From contig JAWKXO010000006.1 in assembly GCA_041396985.1 (NCBI GenBank), positions 44,936-108,935 on the forward strand: a stretch of 64,000 nucleotides of DNA. Direction: 5' to 3'. Shown here piece by piece: positions 26,304-34,970 of this stretch. Numbering within the stretch: the stretch's first letter is position 1; each line of letters begins with the position of its first letter. This stretch comes from Emcibacteraceae bacterium. GTDB taxonomy: Bacteria; Pseudomonadota; Alphaproteobacteria; Sphingomonadales; Emcibacteraceae. The notes under the pieces were generated by a model. The model saw nothing but the letters and a program-made list of their open reading frames with translations, searched no databases and was not told the origin of the DNA. Position numbers and translations under genes: made by a program.

Positions 26304-26453
26304 ATGGATATACTCCGCTATACGCGTGATATGTACGGACAGGAAACGTTGCAGGGAATCTCATGGGATCTCCTGCCCGTTTTTGCCGGTGTAGCCGCCT
26401 TAGTGATTATTGCGCATTTTACTTATCGCCTGATGACGGACAAGAAAAAGTAA
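26304..26453 (+). CDS. 49-residue single-helix membrane protein at the end of the Mo-hydroxylase operon
   Basis: Small ORF beginning six bases after the FAD-subunit stop, with AGAGGA 9-10 bases before ATG 26304. The protein starts MDILRYTRDMYGQETLQGIS, has one hydrophobic helix (about residues 22-39, LLPVFAGVAALVIIAHF) and ends in a basic tail (DKKKK-like, TDKKK). A terminator follows 22 bases later, so the ORF sits inside the transcribed unit. The topology would be N-terminus in the periplasm and basic C-terminus inside. It might anchor the exported enzyme or link it to a quinone-reducing partner. I know no named family; coding status rests on ribosome site, position and protein character. 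Confidence 0.7.
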   Translation: MDILRYTRDMYGQETLQGISWDLLPVFAGVAALVIIAHFTYRLMTDKKK

Positions 26454-26474
26454 AACTATAAAAATAATTTTATT

Positions 26475-26506
26475 AAAGCCTTCCTGAATTTCAGGAGGGC
26501 TTTTTT
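26475..26506 (+). terminator. Rho-independent terminator of the Mo-hydroxylase operon
   Basis: AAAGCCTTCCTGA (26475-26487) pairs with TCAGGAGGGCTTT (one G-T pair) across a 3-base loop, followed by six T. It ends the operon after the 49-residue membrane protein. Confidence 0.9.
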
Positions 26507-26519
26507 ATTGCCATAAAGA

Positions 26520-27692
26520 ATGCAACTGGCTAACATCCAAATCATGATCCCATATGGAAAACAAGATATAAATCAGGAAGATATCGACGCCGTGATTGAG
26601 GTGTTGAAATCAGACTATATTACTCAGGGCCCCCGCGTTCCGGAATTTGAGCAGTCATTGACCGATTATACAGGTGCCAACTATGCAATAGCGGCAAACA
26701 GTGCCACATCTGCCCTGCATATTGCCTGTCTTGCACTTGGTGTTGCTAAGGGGGATATGGTCTGGACATCCCCTATCACATTTGTTGCTTCCGCAAACTG
26801 CGCCCTTTATTGTGGTGCTGACGTTGATTTTGTCGATATTGATCCCACGACATATAATATGTCGCCTGAAAAGCTTGAAGAAAAACTCATCAAGGCCAAA
26901 CTAAGTGGCACACTGCCAAAGGTTGTCATACCCGTCCACCTTTGTGGACAGTCCTGCGAAATGGATCGCATCAAAAAACTGTCTGAGCAATATGGGTTCA
27001 AAATAATTGAGGATGCATCGCACGCCGCTGGCGGCGAATATAAAGGCGAACCAGTTGGTAACTGTAAATATTCGGATATCACCATTTTCAGTTTTCATCC
27101 TGTCAAAATCATTACCACCGCCGAGGGCGGCATGGCCATGACCAATGATGCCGGACTGGCTGAAAAAATGATGCTTTTTAGAAGCCACGGCATCACCCGT
27201 GATACGGGACAGATGACGGAAGAAAGTCATGGCCCATGGTATTATCAGCAGATTGAACTGGGCTATAATTACCGACTGACAGACATACAGGCGGCCCTCG
27301 GCACCAGTCAGATGAAACGCATTGATCAGTTCATTAAAATCCGTAATGATCTGGCCGACAGATATGATCAACTTCTTGCCAATCATCGTTTAAGCATTCC
27401 AAAGCAGCATAGGGACTGCTATTCAGCACGGCATCTTTATGTCATAACCGTGCATGATAAAAATAAACATAAATCAGTTTTTGAAAAAATGAGAATGTCC
27501 GGAATTGGTGTAAACCTGCATTATATTCCCGTTCATCTCCAGCCTTACTATAAAAGTCGGGGCTTTAAAGAGGGTGATTTTCCGGTTTCCGAAGATTATT
27601 ATTCCCGTGCCATCAGTCTGCCGCTTTATACTAAGCTTACCCACATTGAGCAGGACCAGGTCATAAATACCCTGCTTCAGGCAGTGATGTAA
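26520..27692 (+). CDS. pseC: PseC-like sugar nucleotide aminotransferase (DegT/DnrJ/EryC1 family)
   Basis: PLP-dependent transaminase resembling PseC, which makes UDP-4-amino-4,6-dideoxy-N-acetyl-altrosamine in pseudaminic acid synthesis. 390 residues. PseC-like stretches are GKQDINQEDID near the start, LKSDYITQGPRVPEFE, NSATSALHIACLALG and SFHPVKIITTAEGG, which holds the PLP lysine (near 190). ATG 26520 lies just after a terminator with only a weak ribosome site; ATG 26544 (MIPYGK) fits the family N-terminus better. No other pse genes are nearby, so the rest of the pathway must be elsewhere or the substrate may differ. Confidence 0.85.
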   Translation: MQLANIQIMIPYGKQDINQEDIDAVIEVLKSDYITQGPRVPEFEQSLTDYTGANYAIAANSATSALHIACLALGVAKGDMVWTSPITFVASANCALYCGADVDFVDIDPTTYNMSPEKLEEKLIKAKLSGTLPKVVIPVHLCGQSCEMDRIKKLSEQYGFKIIEDASHAAGGEYKGEPVGNCKYSDITIFSFHPVKIITTAEGGMAMTNDAGLAEKMMLFRSHGITRDTGQMTEESHGPWYYQQIELGYNYRLTDIQAALGTSQMKRIDQFIKIRNDLADRYDQLLANHRLSIPKQHRDCYSARHLYVITVHDKNKHKSVFEKMRMSGIGVNLHYIPVHLQPYYKSRGFKEGDFPVSEDYYSRAISLPLYTKLTHIEQDQVINTLLQAVM

Positions 27693-27741
27693 CATATACA
27701 GAACCGTCTTTTCAACACTTAGAAAATTATGTCAGATAATT

Positions 27742-28407
27742 TCAAGTCCCATGATATTCACCGCACAGCATTTCCCGTTTCCGGCCATATCCAGGACGTT
27801 TTGACATAATAAAACCAACATCATTTAGACCACGTCGAACGAAGCCGGCAGCAGTGAAAGTAGTCACTTTAGAACTCTGACTTGAAAGCCGGGCCATTTC
27901 TTTAAAAACTTTATCGCTCCACATATCAGGGTTTTTGCTGGGTGCAAATCCGTCCATAAACCATGCATCTACAGTTTCATTTATTTTGGAAAGTTCCGCT
28001 GCACTGTCACCTTCCAGCAATCTGAATTTTACCCGGCCTTCAAATAATGCCATTTCTGCTGATGGATAATTTACCAAAAACGCCTCTTTATATTTTGAAA
28101 GCTCGGGCCAATGAACTGCCTTTAGAATTTCTGCCCGTGTCAGCGGGTATAGCTCTGTTGCCATATAATTGAGAATTTGGTCCTCGCTACTATGGTCGAG
28201 CCAGAGTTTCAGACAGTTAAAAAAATTAAGCCCGGTACCAAACCCCAGTTCACATATGGTAAATTCCTTCTTTCCAATCCAGACCTCCGGTGCATTGATC
28301 CCGTCCAGAAAAACGGCTTTGCTTTCAGCCAGACCATCTTCAACTGAAAAGTAAATGTCATTAAAGTCAGCTGAGTATGGGACATTATTTCCTTTCCAGT
28401 CTATCAC
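27742..28407 (-). CDS. mnmD: Stand-alone tRNA wobble-uridine methyltransferase MnmD
   Basis: SAM-dependent methyltransferase that finishes 5-methylaminomethyl-2-thiouridine at position 34 of tRNAs. 221 residues, matching the N-terminal half of E. coli MnmC without its FAD-dependent oxidase part. Marks are YFSVEDGLAESKAVFL, the SAM site CELGFGTGLNF, DAWFMDGFAPSKNPDMW and FTAAGFVRRGL. Start is GTG 28407, six bases after the PAP2 gene stop, so it is likely the last gene of the acetyltransferase - PAP2 - mnmD unit. Without the oxidase domain, it depends on the aminomethyl or MnmEG ammonium route for its substrate. Confidence 0.92.
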   Translation of the reverse strand: MIDWKGNNVPYSADFNDIYFSVEDGLAESKAVFLDGINAPEVWIGKKEFTICELGFGTGLNFFNCLKLWLDHSSEDQILNYMATELYPLTRAEILKAVHWPELSKYKEAFLVNYPSAEMALFEGRVKFRLLEGDSAAELSKINETVDAWFMDGFAPSKNPDMWSDKVFKEMARLSSQSSKVTTFTAAGFVRRGLNDVGFIMSKRPGYGRKREMLCGEYHGT

Positions 28408-28413
28408 TGCCTG

Positions 28414-29478
28414 TTACTCTTTTCTCTGATAAATCCGGTTGCTGATCACCTTCGTTCCCAACCACATCAGCCAGGTCAGTAATATTGAAACATAGCCATC
28501 AATGGCGTAATGCCAGCCAAGATGGATTGATCCTATCTCGATCAGCACCAAATAGATCAGAAAGATATACCCCGCTTTTCTGTTCAGTTCCCGCGCCGTA
28601 AAATAGAGGAGCGCGGCGATTGCAAGATGCATGCTTGGCATTGCCGAAATACCCGTTCCCAGCTGTACTTCAGAACTTTTATAGGCATCCCAAAGATATT
28701 CCTGGGTATCAAGGGCATAAATATAAAAATAATTGTCTTTAAGGGGTTCATTAATTGATTTTAATAGCGTCATCAGCGGTTCAAAAATGCTGTTATCGCC
28801 AGTAATTCGTCCGTAATATACCGGCCCGGCAGAAGAAAACATAATCGCTAAAACCGATCCGATCACGATCCAGGTCAGGAGAAAGGTCAGTAAAAACTGA
28901 AATCTGATTTTGCCATAATCAACGCTGACGATCATCCAGAGCACGAAAAAAAACATCACCCCAAACCAGAGATTATAGACAAAATTTAAAAAGAGGGTGG
29001 CATAAGGTCCCCCGAATATGGCGAAGGTTATTTTCCAGGGATCAAAGCCAAAATGGACCATCCTGTCAATTGTCATGAATGTCCGGTCCCACGTAAAATC
29101 ATGGATACGATAAATATTTGATTTGGTTGCCGAGAAAAGTGAAAAAAATGGCGGCAAAACCAGCATGGGCACCGCAACATTTATGAGGAAACTTTTGTCA
29201 AAAGCACGATTGATAAAGTCATTTGCAATAACCTTAAGCCCTTTTTCCACAAACGGTCGTCGCGTGTATTTGACGAAATAAACCACGGCCTTGATCAAAA
29301 GTATATTTATCAGGCTCAAATAGAGCATTGATGAATAAATAGACAGTCGATAATAGTCGAGCAAACCGAATTGGCGGAAAATCAGATAAACACCGAAAGC
29401 ATATAACAGTACAACCATGACAATAAGGCTATTTACCTTAAGGTCTATTTTTCTGAACATATTATTTTCTTTCATCAT
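28414..29478 (-). CDS. PAP2-family membrane phosphatase / phosphotransferase (Aur1-like)
   Basis: Integral membrane lipid phosphatase, 354 residues with about six helices. The PAP2 motifs are AMPSMHLA (near 277) and GWHYAIDGY (near 327), which carry the two catalytic histidines; the first motif with Lys/Arg is weak, as in the inositol-phosphoryl-ceramide synthase (Aur1)-like branch. Such proteins release or transfer phospho-head groups of lipids. The start is uncertain among ATG 29478, 29475 and 29460. It lies 13 bases after the acetyltransferase gene and 6 before mnmD. Confidence 0.82.
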   Translation of the reverse strand: MMKENNMFRKIDLKVNSLIVMVVLLYAFGVYLIFRQFGLLDYYRLSIYSSMLYLSLINILLIKAVVYFVKYTRRPFVEKGLKVIANDFINRAFDKSFLINVAVPMLVLPPFFSLFSATKSNIYRIHDFTWDRTFMTIDRMVHFGFDPWKITFAIFGGPYATLFLNFVYNLWFGVMFFFVLWMIVSVDYGKIRFQFLLTFLLTWIVIGSVLAIMFSSAGPVYYGRITGDNSIFEPLMTLLKSINEPLKDNYFYIYALDTQEYLWDAYKSSEVQLGTGISAMPSMHLAIAALLYFTARELNRKAGYIFLIYLVLIEIGSIHLGWHYAIDGYVSILLTWLMWLGTKVISNRIYQRKE

Positions 29479-29491
29479 TTCTTATTCTCAT

Positions 29492-29998
29492 TCATAGATC
29501 AGAAAATGCCGGATGATATTTGATCTGACCTGACACCTTGCTCAAACTTCCCGGTATCAGTTCCATTGCCATAAAACATTCTGGCGGAACCCCCTCATAA
29601 GGACACAAAAGTCCATATTCCGTTGACGGCTTAAACCCGAACCGTGGATAATATTCTGCATGGCCCAGCAAAACTACAGCCGGAAAACCCAATTCCAGGC
29701 ATTTATTAAGTCCTTCTTTGATTAACGTAGTGCCGATCCCTTTATTCTGATGTTCTGGTAACACCGCAACCGGGGCCAGTCCCATAATTTTGAAATTCTC
29801 ATGCCCGGTAATTTTCACGGGCGAAAACATGATATGCCCGACAATTTCATCATGCAGTTCCGCCACTAGTGAAATAATGGGCGATGCTTTTTCCCTCAGC
29901 GCTGAAACAAGCTTGGCTTCCCCCTCGCCCTCAAAGGTCGCCAGCAACAAATCGTTTACGGCTCCGAAATCACTTTCCTTTTCTGTTCTGATTTTCAT
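29492..29998 (-). CDS. GNAT N-acetyltransferase (YhbS-like)
   Basis: Small acetyltransferase of the GNAT fold, 168 residues, with the acetyl-CoA loop VLPEHQNKGIGTTLIKEG (around 82-99) and the C-terminal HAEYYPRFGFKPS segment typical of the YhbS group. The substrate is unknown. TTG 30007 would add three residues, but ATG 29998 is the likely start. First gene of a short minus-strand unit with PAP2 and mnmD. Confidence 0.85.
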   Translation of the reverse strand: MKIRTEKESDFGAVNDLLLATFEGEGEAKLVSALREKASPIISLVAELHDEIVGHIMFSPVKITGHENFKIMGLAPVAVLPEHQNKGIGTTLIKEGLNKCLELGFPAVVLLGHAEYYPRFGFKPSTEYGLLCPYEGVPPECFMAMELIPGSLSKVSGQIKYHPAFSDL

Positions 29999-30085
29999 AT
30001 TTTTCAATGGTCCGGCCTATCATGCCACTGGCAATTTTAAATTCTGTCGCTATTATATTGATTAAAACAGCAAGGGGTTAAAAAA

Positions 30086-30997
30086 ATGAAAATACTAAAA
30101 ATATTTCTTCTACTCTCAATAGGGTCAATTTTCAGTTATGCGCATGCCGAGACTTATGACCTGACTGTGCAGCCGGGCAACGTCTATAATATGGCGGCAT
30201 TTCGTATGTGGACGCCGGACGCAAAAAAATTCCGCGGCATTCTGATGCTGAACCCGGGATCAAATGGTGATGGCCGACCGCAGGTTGAGGACCAGTACTG
30301 GCAGGATTTTGCCAAGAAGCATGACTTTGCCCTGTTGGCCACATTTCTGACCGATCACAAGCATCCCAATATGATGATTGAAGATTATATTCAGGTTGGC
30401 AAAGGCAGCGGCCGGGCGATCCTTGATGCCATTGATCATTTTGCCAAAGAAAGTGGCCATGAGGAACTGTCCTACGCACCCTTCCTGTTGTGGGGCATGT
30501 CGGCTGGAGGCGAAATCAATCATGAAATCGCCAGCTGGCTACCTGAGCGGGTCATTGCCTATGTCGTCAACAAGGGCGGATATTATTATTCATCCGTGCC
30601 GCCGGAAGCGACCCGCCAGACACCGGGAATATATTTCATCGGCCTTACCGACCTGCCGTCACGTAATAATATGATAAAAGGCATGTATCTGACCAACCGC
30701 CGTGCCGGAGCGCTCTGGACACTGGCGGAAGAAAAGGGCGTTGCTCATGAAGTGGCGGGAAGCCGTGATCTCGCCGTTCTTTTTTATGAGGAAGTGATGA
30801 AAAAGCGCCTGCCCGATAATGCCATGGGCTATAAAGCCCTAAAACCGGTAAGCGAAGAAATGGGTACTGTCGGTAATATCTATACCCATAGCATAGAAAA
30901 GCCAGCTGAAGGCACCCGCAAGGAAGACACTACCTGGCTGGTATCAGACAAATTTGCCAAAGCCTGGCAGACGTTCGTCACCAAAGAGAGAGAATAA
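30086..30997 (+). CDS. Secreted alpha/beta hydrolase (esterase-like)
   Basis: Serine hydrolase of 303 residues with signal peptide (1-21, ending SYAHA). The nucleophile elbow is GMSAGG in LLWGMSAGGEINHE (Ser near 138). An oxyanion-type LNPGSNGDGRP segment lies near 55. The family resembles poly-hydroxyalkanoate depolymerase or feruloyl esterase-like hydrolases, but the substrate cannot be assigned. Ribosome site AAGGGG precedes ATG 30086. It converges on the M20 peptidase gene, one base apart. Confidence 0.78.
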   Translation: MKILKIFLLLSIGSIFSYAHAETYDLTVQPGNVYNMAAFRMWTPDAKKFRGILMLNPGSNGDGRPQVEDQYWQDFAKKHDFALLATFLTDHKHPNMMIEDYIQVGKGSGRAILDAIDHFAKESGHEELSYAPFLLWGMSAGGEINHEIASWLPERVIAYVVNKGGYYYSSVPPEATRQTPGIYFIGLTDLPSRNNMIKGMYLTNRRAGALWTLAEEKGVAHEVAGSRDLAVLFYEEVMKKRLPDNAMGYKALKPVSEEMGTVGNIYTHSIEKPAEGTRKEDTTWLVSDKFAKAWQTFVTKERE

Positions 30998-30998
30998 T

Positions 30999-32150
30999 TT
31001 AAAGTGGGGCCAGCTGTTGCCTGACCAATTTGGTCCAATAGCTGGCCCCAATTTCAAGAAGATCATCGTCATAATCATAATAAGGGTTATGAAGCGGCGG
31101 CTGATCAGCGCCATCCCCGGCCCCCAGCAATATAAAACTTCCGGGTACATGGCTTAGAAACTGGGCAAAATCCTCGGAACAGGCGCACGTTTCACAAGTT
31201 GAGTTGACCCTCTCCACACCGACAGTTTCAATGGCGGCCCTCACTGCCGCGTTGGTTTCGGTGCCCGCATTATCAAGCACAATAAATTCATGGGAATATT
31301 GAACTTCGCCTGAAACATTATGGGCATCGCATATGCCACGGACGACGTCCCGCATTCTATTTTCAATTCTGGTCTGGACCTTTGGGTCAAGGGCACGAAC
31401 ATCGCCACTGATCGTTACGTTCGAGGGGATAATATTTCGGGCACCATCGGTCAGAAATTCTGTAACCGAAAGCACGCCCCATTCCTCCGGTCCAAGGGAG
31501 CGTGAAATAATTGTCTGGAGGGCAGTGACAATTTCTGCACCGGCCACCAACGGGTCTCGGGTCATATGCGGCATTGATGCATGTCCGCCCTTCCCTTTTA
31601 TCTCGATGACAAAATTATCTTCTGACGTCATCATCTGGCCAGGTTTTATTGAGAAGTGTCCTTTTTTAATTCCCGGCATATTATGAAGCCCGTAAACCGC
31701 ATCCATTTTAAAGCGGTCAAATAATCCGTCTTCCATCATCGCCAAAGCGCCGCGGCCATTTTCTTCCGATGGCTGAAAAATAAAAAATACCGTACCGTCA
31801 AATCCACCTTCAGTGGCAAGCTGCTTTGCCGCGCCAAGCAGCATTGCCGTATGGCCATCATGACCACAACCGTGAAAAACACCGTCATTCAATGATTTAT
31901 GGTCACACTCCCCCATTTCCTGAATGGGTAAAGCATCCATATCAGCACGAAGACCAATCGAATTATTTGACGATCCGCTTTTAAGCACACCGACAACACC
32001 GGTCCGACCTATTCCCACATGGGTTTCAATGCCAAATTCCTTTAAACGTGAGGCAACTTTGTCAGCCGTGCGCAGTTCATTAAAACCAAGTTCGGGATTT
32101 CGGTGAATATCATGGCGCCAGTTTTTCATTTCATGGGCGAGATCATTCAT
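30999..32150 (-). CDS. M20-family amidohydrolase (hippurate / N-acyl amino acid hydrolase type)
   Basis: Cytoplasmic metal-dependent amidohydrolase that cleaves N-acyl amino acids or similar amides. 383 residues. Metal-site motifs are GCGHDGHTAML (near 92-102), ADMDALPI (near 69), GRGALAMMEDG and YGLHNMPG; the last third holds CACSEDFAQF. It starts four bases after the EamA transporter stop with AAGGGATAAG before ATG 32150, so the two are probably co-transcribed. The exact substrate is unknown. Confidence 0.9.
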   Translation of the reverse strand: MNDLAHEMKNWRHDIHRNPELGFNELRTADKVASRLKEFGIETHVGIGRTGVVGVLKSGSSNNSIGLRADMDALPIQEMGECDHKSLNDGVFHGCGHDGHTAMLLGAAKQLATEGGFDGTVFFIFQPSEENGRGALAMMEDGLFDRFKMDAVYGLHNMPGIKKGHFSIKPGQMMTSEDNFVIEIKGKGGHASMPHMTRDPLVAGAEIVTALQTIISRSLGPEEWGVLSVTEFLTDGARNIIPSNVTISGDVRALDPKVQTRIENRMRDVVRGICDAHNVSGEVQYSHEFIVLDNAGTETNAAVRAAIETVGVERVNSTCETCACSEDFAQFLSHVPGSFILLGAGDGADQPPLHNPYYDYDDDLLEIGASYWTKLVRQQLAPL

Positions 32151-32154
32151 TTTC

Positions 32155-33078
32155 TTATCCCTTCTTTCTTATCCCCTGCCGACAGACAATTATACCGCTG
32201 ATAATCAGCGTGCCGCCAATCAGATGATAAATGCCAAGTGCTTCTGAAAATAATATCCAGGCCAGTATAGCCGCCACCATCGGCTGGATCAAAAGACTTA
32301 CAGAGCCAAAGGCCGCCGGAAGGTGGGCAAGGGCATAAACAATCATACTTTGACCCACAACATGGGTAAACCAGGCAAGCGCCAGCAGCGGTGCCCAGCC
32401 TGCCAGCGTATCCGGCATAAAATTACCGCTTTCATTCAGCGCAATGGGAAGCAGAAAAATACTGCCAAAAACAGCTGTTCCAAAAACGATTGATACGGTT
32501 GAATATTTCTTTCTCGCCCGCGAATTGGCAATCATATAACCGGCATAGGCAAAGGCCGTCATAAGGCCCAGAAAGTCACCAATCAGATGTTCGGGGCTAA
32601 GTTCAATACTGCTGCCCATCAGCGACATCGCCCCAAGCAGCGCCAGTATCATGCCACCAACAAAAGTACGGCTGAAGCGTTCCCCAAAAAACAGAAAACC
32701 ACCCACCGCTGTAAAAATTGCGGCCATATTGGCTAGTAATGTTGCATTGGCAACCGTCGTCAGACGCACCGACCAATGCCACATGGTCAAATCTAGGGAA
32801 AAGAAAAAACCGATTATAATAAAAGGCTTCAGCTCCTTAAAATTAAGAGCCGGGGTTGCGGCACCATTATTTTTGCGAATGTCATACAATTGCCAGGCAA
32901 CCATAAGCGGAAGCGAAAGGGCCAGCCGCCAGAAGGCCGCCGATGTCGGGGTTACGCTGGCATACCGCATAAATATGGGAGATGTTCCAATGGCCACCCC
33001 GCCAATCAGAAGCGATATAAAAGCCGTCATATTTATATGACCGGCGGCATTTTCCACTTGTTCCGACACTTGTCCCAT
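32155..33078 (-). CDS. EamA/DMT-family metabolite exporter
   Basis: Inner-membrane transporter of 307 residues with ten predicted helices arranged as two EamA repeats, e.g. VAIGTSPIFMRYASV in the first and LIQPMVAAILAWILFSE in the second. Family members export amino acids or metabolites. The frame is open to TTG 33108, but ATG 33078 after GAGG is the more likely start; ATG 33030 is a further option. It precedes an M20 amidohydrolase by four bases, so it may export a product of that enzyme. Confidence 0.87.
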   Translation of the reverse strand: MGQVSEQVENAAGHINMTAFISLLIGGVAIGTSPIFMRYASVTPTSAAFWRLALSLPLMVAWQLYDIRKNNGAATPALNFKELKPFIIIGFFFSLDLTMWHWSVRLTTVANATLLANMAAIFTAVGGFLFFGERFSRTFVGGMILALLGAMSLMGSSIELSPEHLIGDFLGLMTAFAYAGYMIANSRARKKYSTVSIVFGTAVFGSIFLLPIALNESGNFMPDTLAGWAPLLALAWFTHVVGQSMIVYALAHLPAAFGSVSLLIQPMVAAILAWILFSEALGIYHLIGGTLIISGIIVCRQGIRKKG

Positions 33079-33174
33079 CGCCCTCAAAATATTGTGTAAT
33101 ATTCTCAAGTCATGTGATAATCTACTTTTAAAGTGATGCCTACTTAAAAAACAAAAAATAATACAGGAATAATA

Positions 33175-34236
33175 ATGGCAACCATAAAATCTTATGCGGC
33201 GGAAGACCTCGCCGATATTAACACACCACTGCTTTATGATTACTGGTATGTTGCGGGATTGGGCAGCGAATTTACCCGGGAGCTTAAGGAGCGTACAATT
33301 TTAAATCGCTCGCTCGTGCTTTACCGTGATGAAAATGGTAACCCTGTTGCCCTCCAGAACCGCTGCGCCCACCGCTCATTCCCGCTTGACCAAAGTACAC
33401 TGGAGGAAGGCGGCATTCGCTGCCGCTACCACGGCATCAAATATAATCATGACGGTAAAATCATTGATGTTCCCTGTCAGGATAAATGCCCGCGCACTGG
33501 CATTAAAAAATATAAAATCAAGGAAATCGGCCCGCTTGTCTGGGTCTGGATGGGCGATAGTGCCGATGCCGACGAGGCGGATATCCCTGAACTTCCGGTC
33601 CATGATATGAGCAAATGGACCCATGTTGTCGGCAAATATAATTATATGGAAGGAAGCTATATCCTGCTTCATGAAAATCTCTGTGACTTGTCGCATTTGC
33701 CTTACCTTCATGCATCAACCTTCAAATTTCCGAAAGAATATACGGCCGCCCCGATCAGAGTTGAGCAACATGGCAATCAGGTCACCTTTTACCGCCAGCT
33801 CGAAGACTGGAATATGCTAAAACCCTTTTTTCATCCAAAACTGGACTTTGGTAATCAAAAAGTTCTTTATAAATCAGGCGGCAAATATGTCTCACCCGCC
33901 ACCAATAAAGGTTATGGACTGCTCATTCCCGTTGATGAAAAAGGTAATGAACAACCGGCCGTCGGTCATTATGTAAATCACTACCTGACCCCGGAAAGTG
34001 CGCGGAGCTGCCATTATTTCTGGTTCATTGCGCGAAATTATGCGCTCGATGATAATGACTACAGCAAAAAGCAGGGTGAAATGGTCCAGGCAGGATTTGA
34101 CGAAGATGTTTATGCCATCAAATTATTGCAGGCGATGTTTGAACGCGATCAGCATGATTACAGGGAAATCGGCATCAAAGCCGACAAACCCGGCGTCATC
34201 ATGCGCAAAATTGTTAAAAGCCTTGCGGGCGCTTAA
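33175..34236 (+). CDS. Rieske non-haem iron oxygenase, terminal oxygenase subunit (VanA-like)
   Basis: Aromatic-ring or O-demethylating oxygenase component, 353 residues. The Rieske cluster ligands are Cys64/His66 (CAHR) and Cys83/His86 (CRYHG). The mononuclear iron site is Asp171, His174 and His179 in NLCDLSHLPYLH. The size and layout match vanillate O-demethylase oxygenase (VanA) and related enzymes for phenoxy or sterol substrates. It needs a reductase and ferredoxin that are not next to it. The gene stands alone, divergent from the EamA transporter. Confidence 0.92.
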   Translation: MATIKSYAAEDLADINTPLLYDYWYVAGLGSEFTRELKERTILNRSLVLYRDENGNPVALQNRCAHRSFPLDQSTLEEGGIRCRYHGIKYNHDGKIIDVPCQDKCPRTGIKKYKIKEIGPLVWVWMGDSADADEADIPELPVHDMSKWTHVVGKYNYMEGSYILLHENLCDLSHLPYLHASTFKFPKEYTAAPIRVEQHGNQVTFYRQLEDWNMLKPFFHPKLDFGNQKVLYKSGGKYVSPATNKGYGLLIPVDEKGNEQPAVGHYVNHYLTPESARSCHYFWFIARNYALDDNDYSKKQGEMVQAGFDEDVYAIKLLQAMFERDQHDYREIGIKADKPGVIMRKIVKSLAGA

Positions 34237-34557
34237 ATATTGGTAGTACATTCCATCCCGGTAAAGCTTTTGCTTGTTATTTGAAACTATTGTATGATGC
34301 ACCCTCAAGGCATTGCAATAATTGATAAATAAATGCCTGTGACTATGGGAGGGTGGAATGTTCGTAGCAAGTATGAAACTGTTCCTGATAAAATGCCGGA
34401 ATATAGTTTCGGCAAATAATTCTTTTAACATTTTTTCCGTCCCCGACATCAGTTTTATAACAGAAAAAATATATTACCGCGGCAGTATTTATGCTTTGCC
34501 GCGATCTTTTTATTTCGGCCTAAAATTTAATAAAGACGATAACAACAGGAGAATAAA
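34237..34557. other. 321-base region without a convincing gene between the Rieske oxygenase and MAPEG genes
   Basis: A plus-strand 67-codon frame (34358-34561) overlaps the MAPEG start and lacks a ribosome site, so I treat it as chance. The region holds a GC-rich hairpin near 34478-34503 followed by five T (listed separately) and an AGGAG ribosome site for the MAPEG gene just before 34558. No tRNA or riboswitch fold is evident by eye. Confidence 0.6.
34478..34510 (+). terminator. Possible terminator or attenuator upstream of the MAPEG gene
   Basis: CGCGGCA (34478-34484) pairs with TGCCGCG (34497-34503) across a 12-base loop and is followed by ATCTTTTT. It is 240 bases past the Rieske gene stop and 50 bases before the MAPEG start, so it could either end the upstream transcript late or attenuate the downstream one. 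Confidence 0.45.
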
Positions 34558-34956
34558 ATGACTGAAGAATTATACTGGTTAGTTTTAACCACCCTGATGA
34601 CAGCCTTGTTCTGGCTTCCTTACGTTCTAAACCGTATCATTGTTCGTGGCCTTATGGGAGCCATGGGCAATCCTTCACCCGATGACAAACCGGAAGCCGC
34701 CTGGGCAATCCGCGCCCACGCCGCCCATAACAATGCCGTTGAAAATCTGGTTCTTTTTGCACCACTGGTGCTTGCCACACAAATGCTCGGTGTCGGCACG
34801 CCGCTTACGGCAACAATGTGCATGCTTTATTTTCTGGCCCGTCTTGCTCACTACATTATTTATGTACTGGGTATTCCGGTGGCACGGACACTCGCCTTCG
34901 CGCTTTCATTCGTTGCCGAACTGGTTCTTGCATTAAACCTTCTGGGTATGATGTAA
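34558..34956 (+). CDS. MAPEG-family membrane protein
   Basis: Membrane-associated protein of the eicosanoid/glutathione metabolism (MAPEG) family, 132 residues with four helices. The family motif region is ENLVLFAPLVLA preceded by RAHAAHNNAVE (about 53-64), close to the glutathione-site consensus RAxxNxxE. Bacterial members may act as glutathione S-transferases or peroxidases on lipophilic compounds; the activity here is not known. A good ribosome site (AGGAG) precedes ATG 34558. Confidence 0.88.
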   Translation: MTEELYWLVLTTLMTALFWLPYVLNRIIVRGLMGAMGNPSPDDKPEAAWAIRAHAAHNNAVENLVLFAPLVLATQMLGVGTPLTATMCMLYFLARLAHYIIYVLGIPVARTLAFALSFVAELVLALNLLGMM

Positions 34957-34970
34957 AAAACGCTTTAATC

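Noticed and set aside
34358..34561. 67-codon ORF before the MAPEG gene
   Set aside because: No ribosome site, overlaps the MAPEG start and crosses a terminator-like hairpin.
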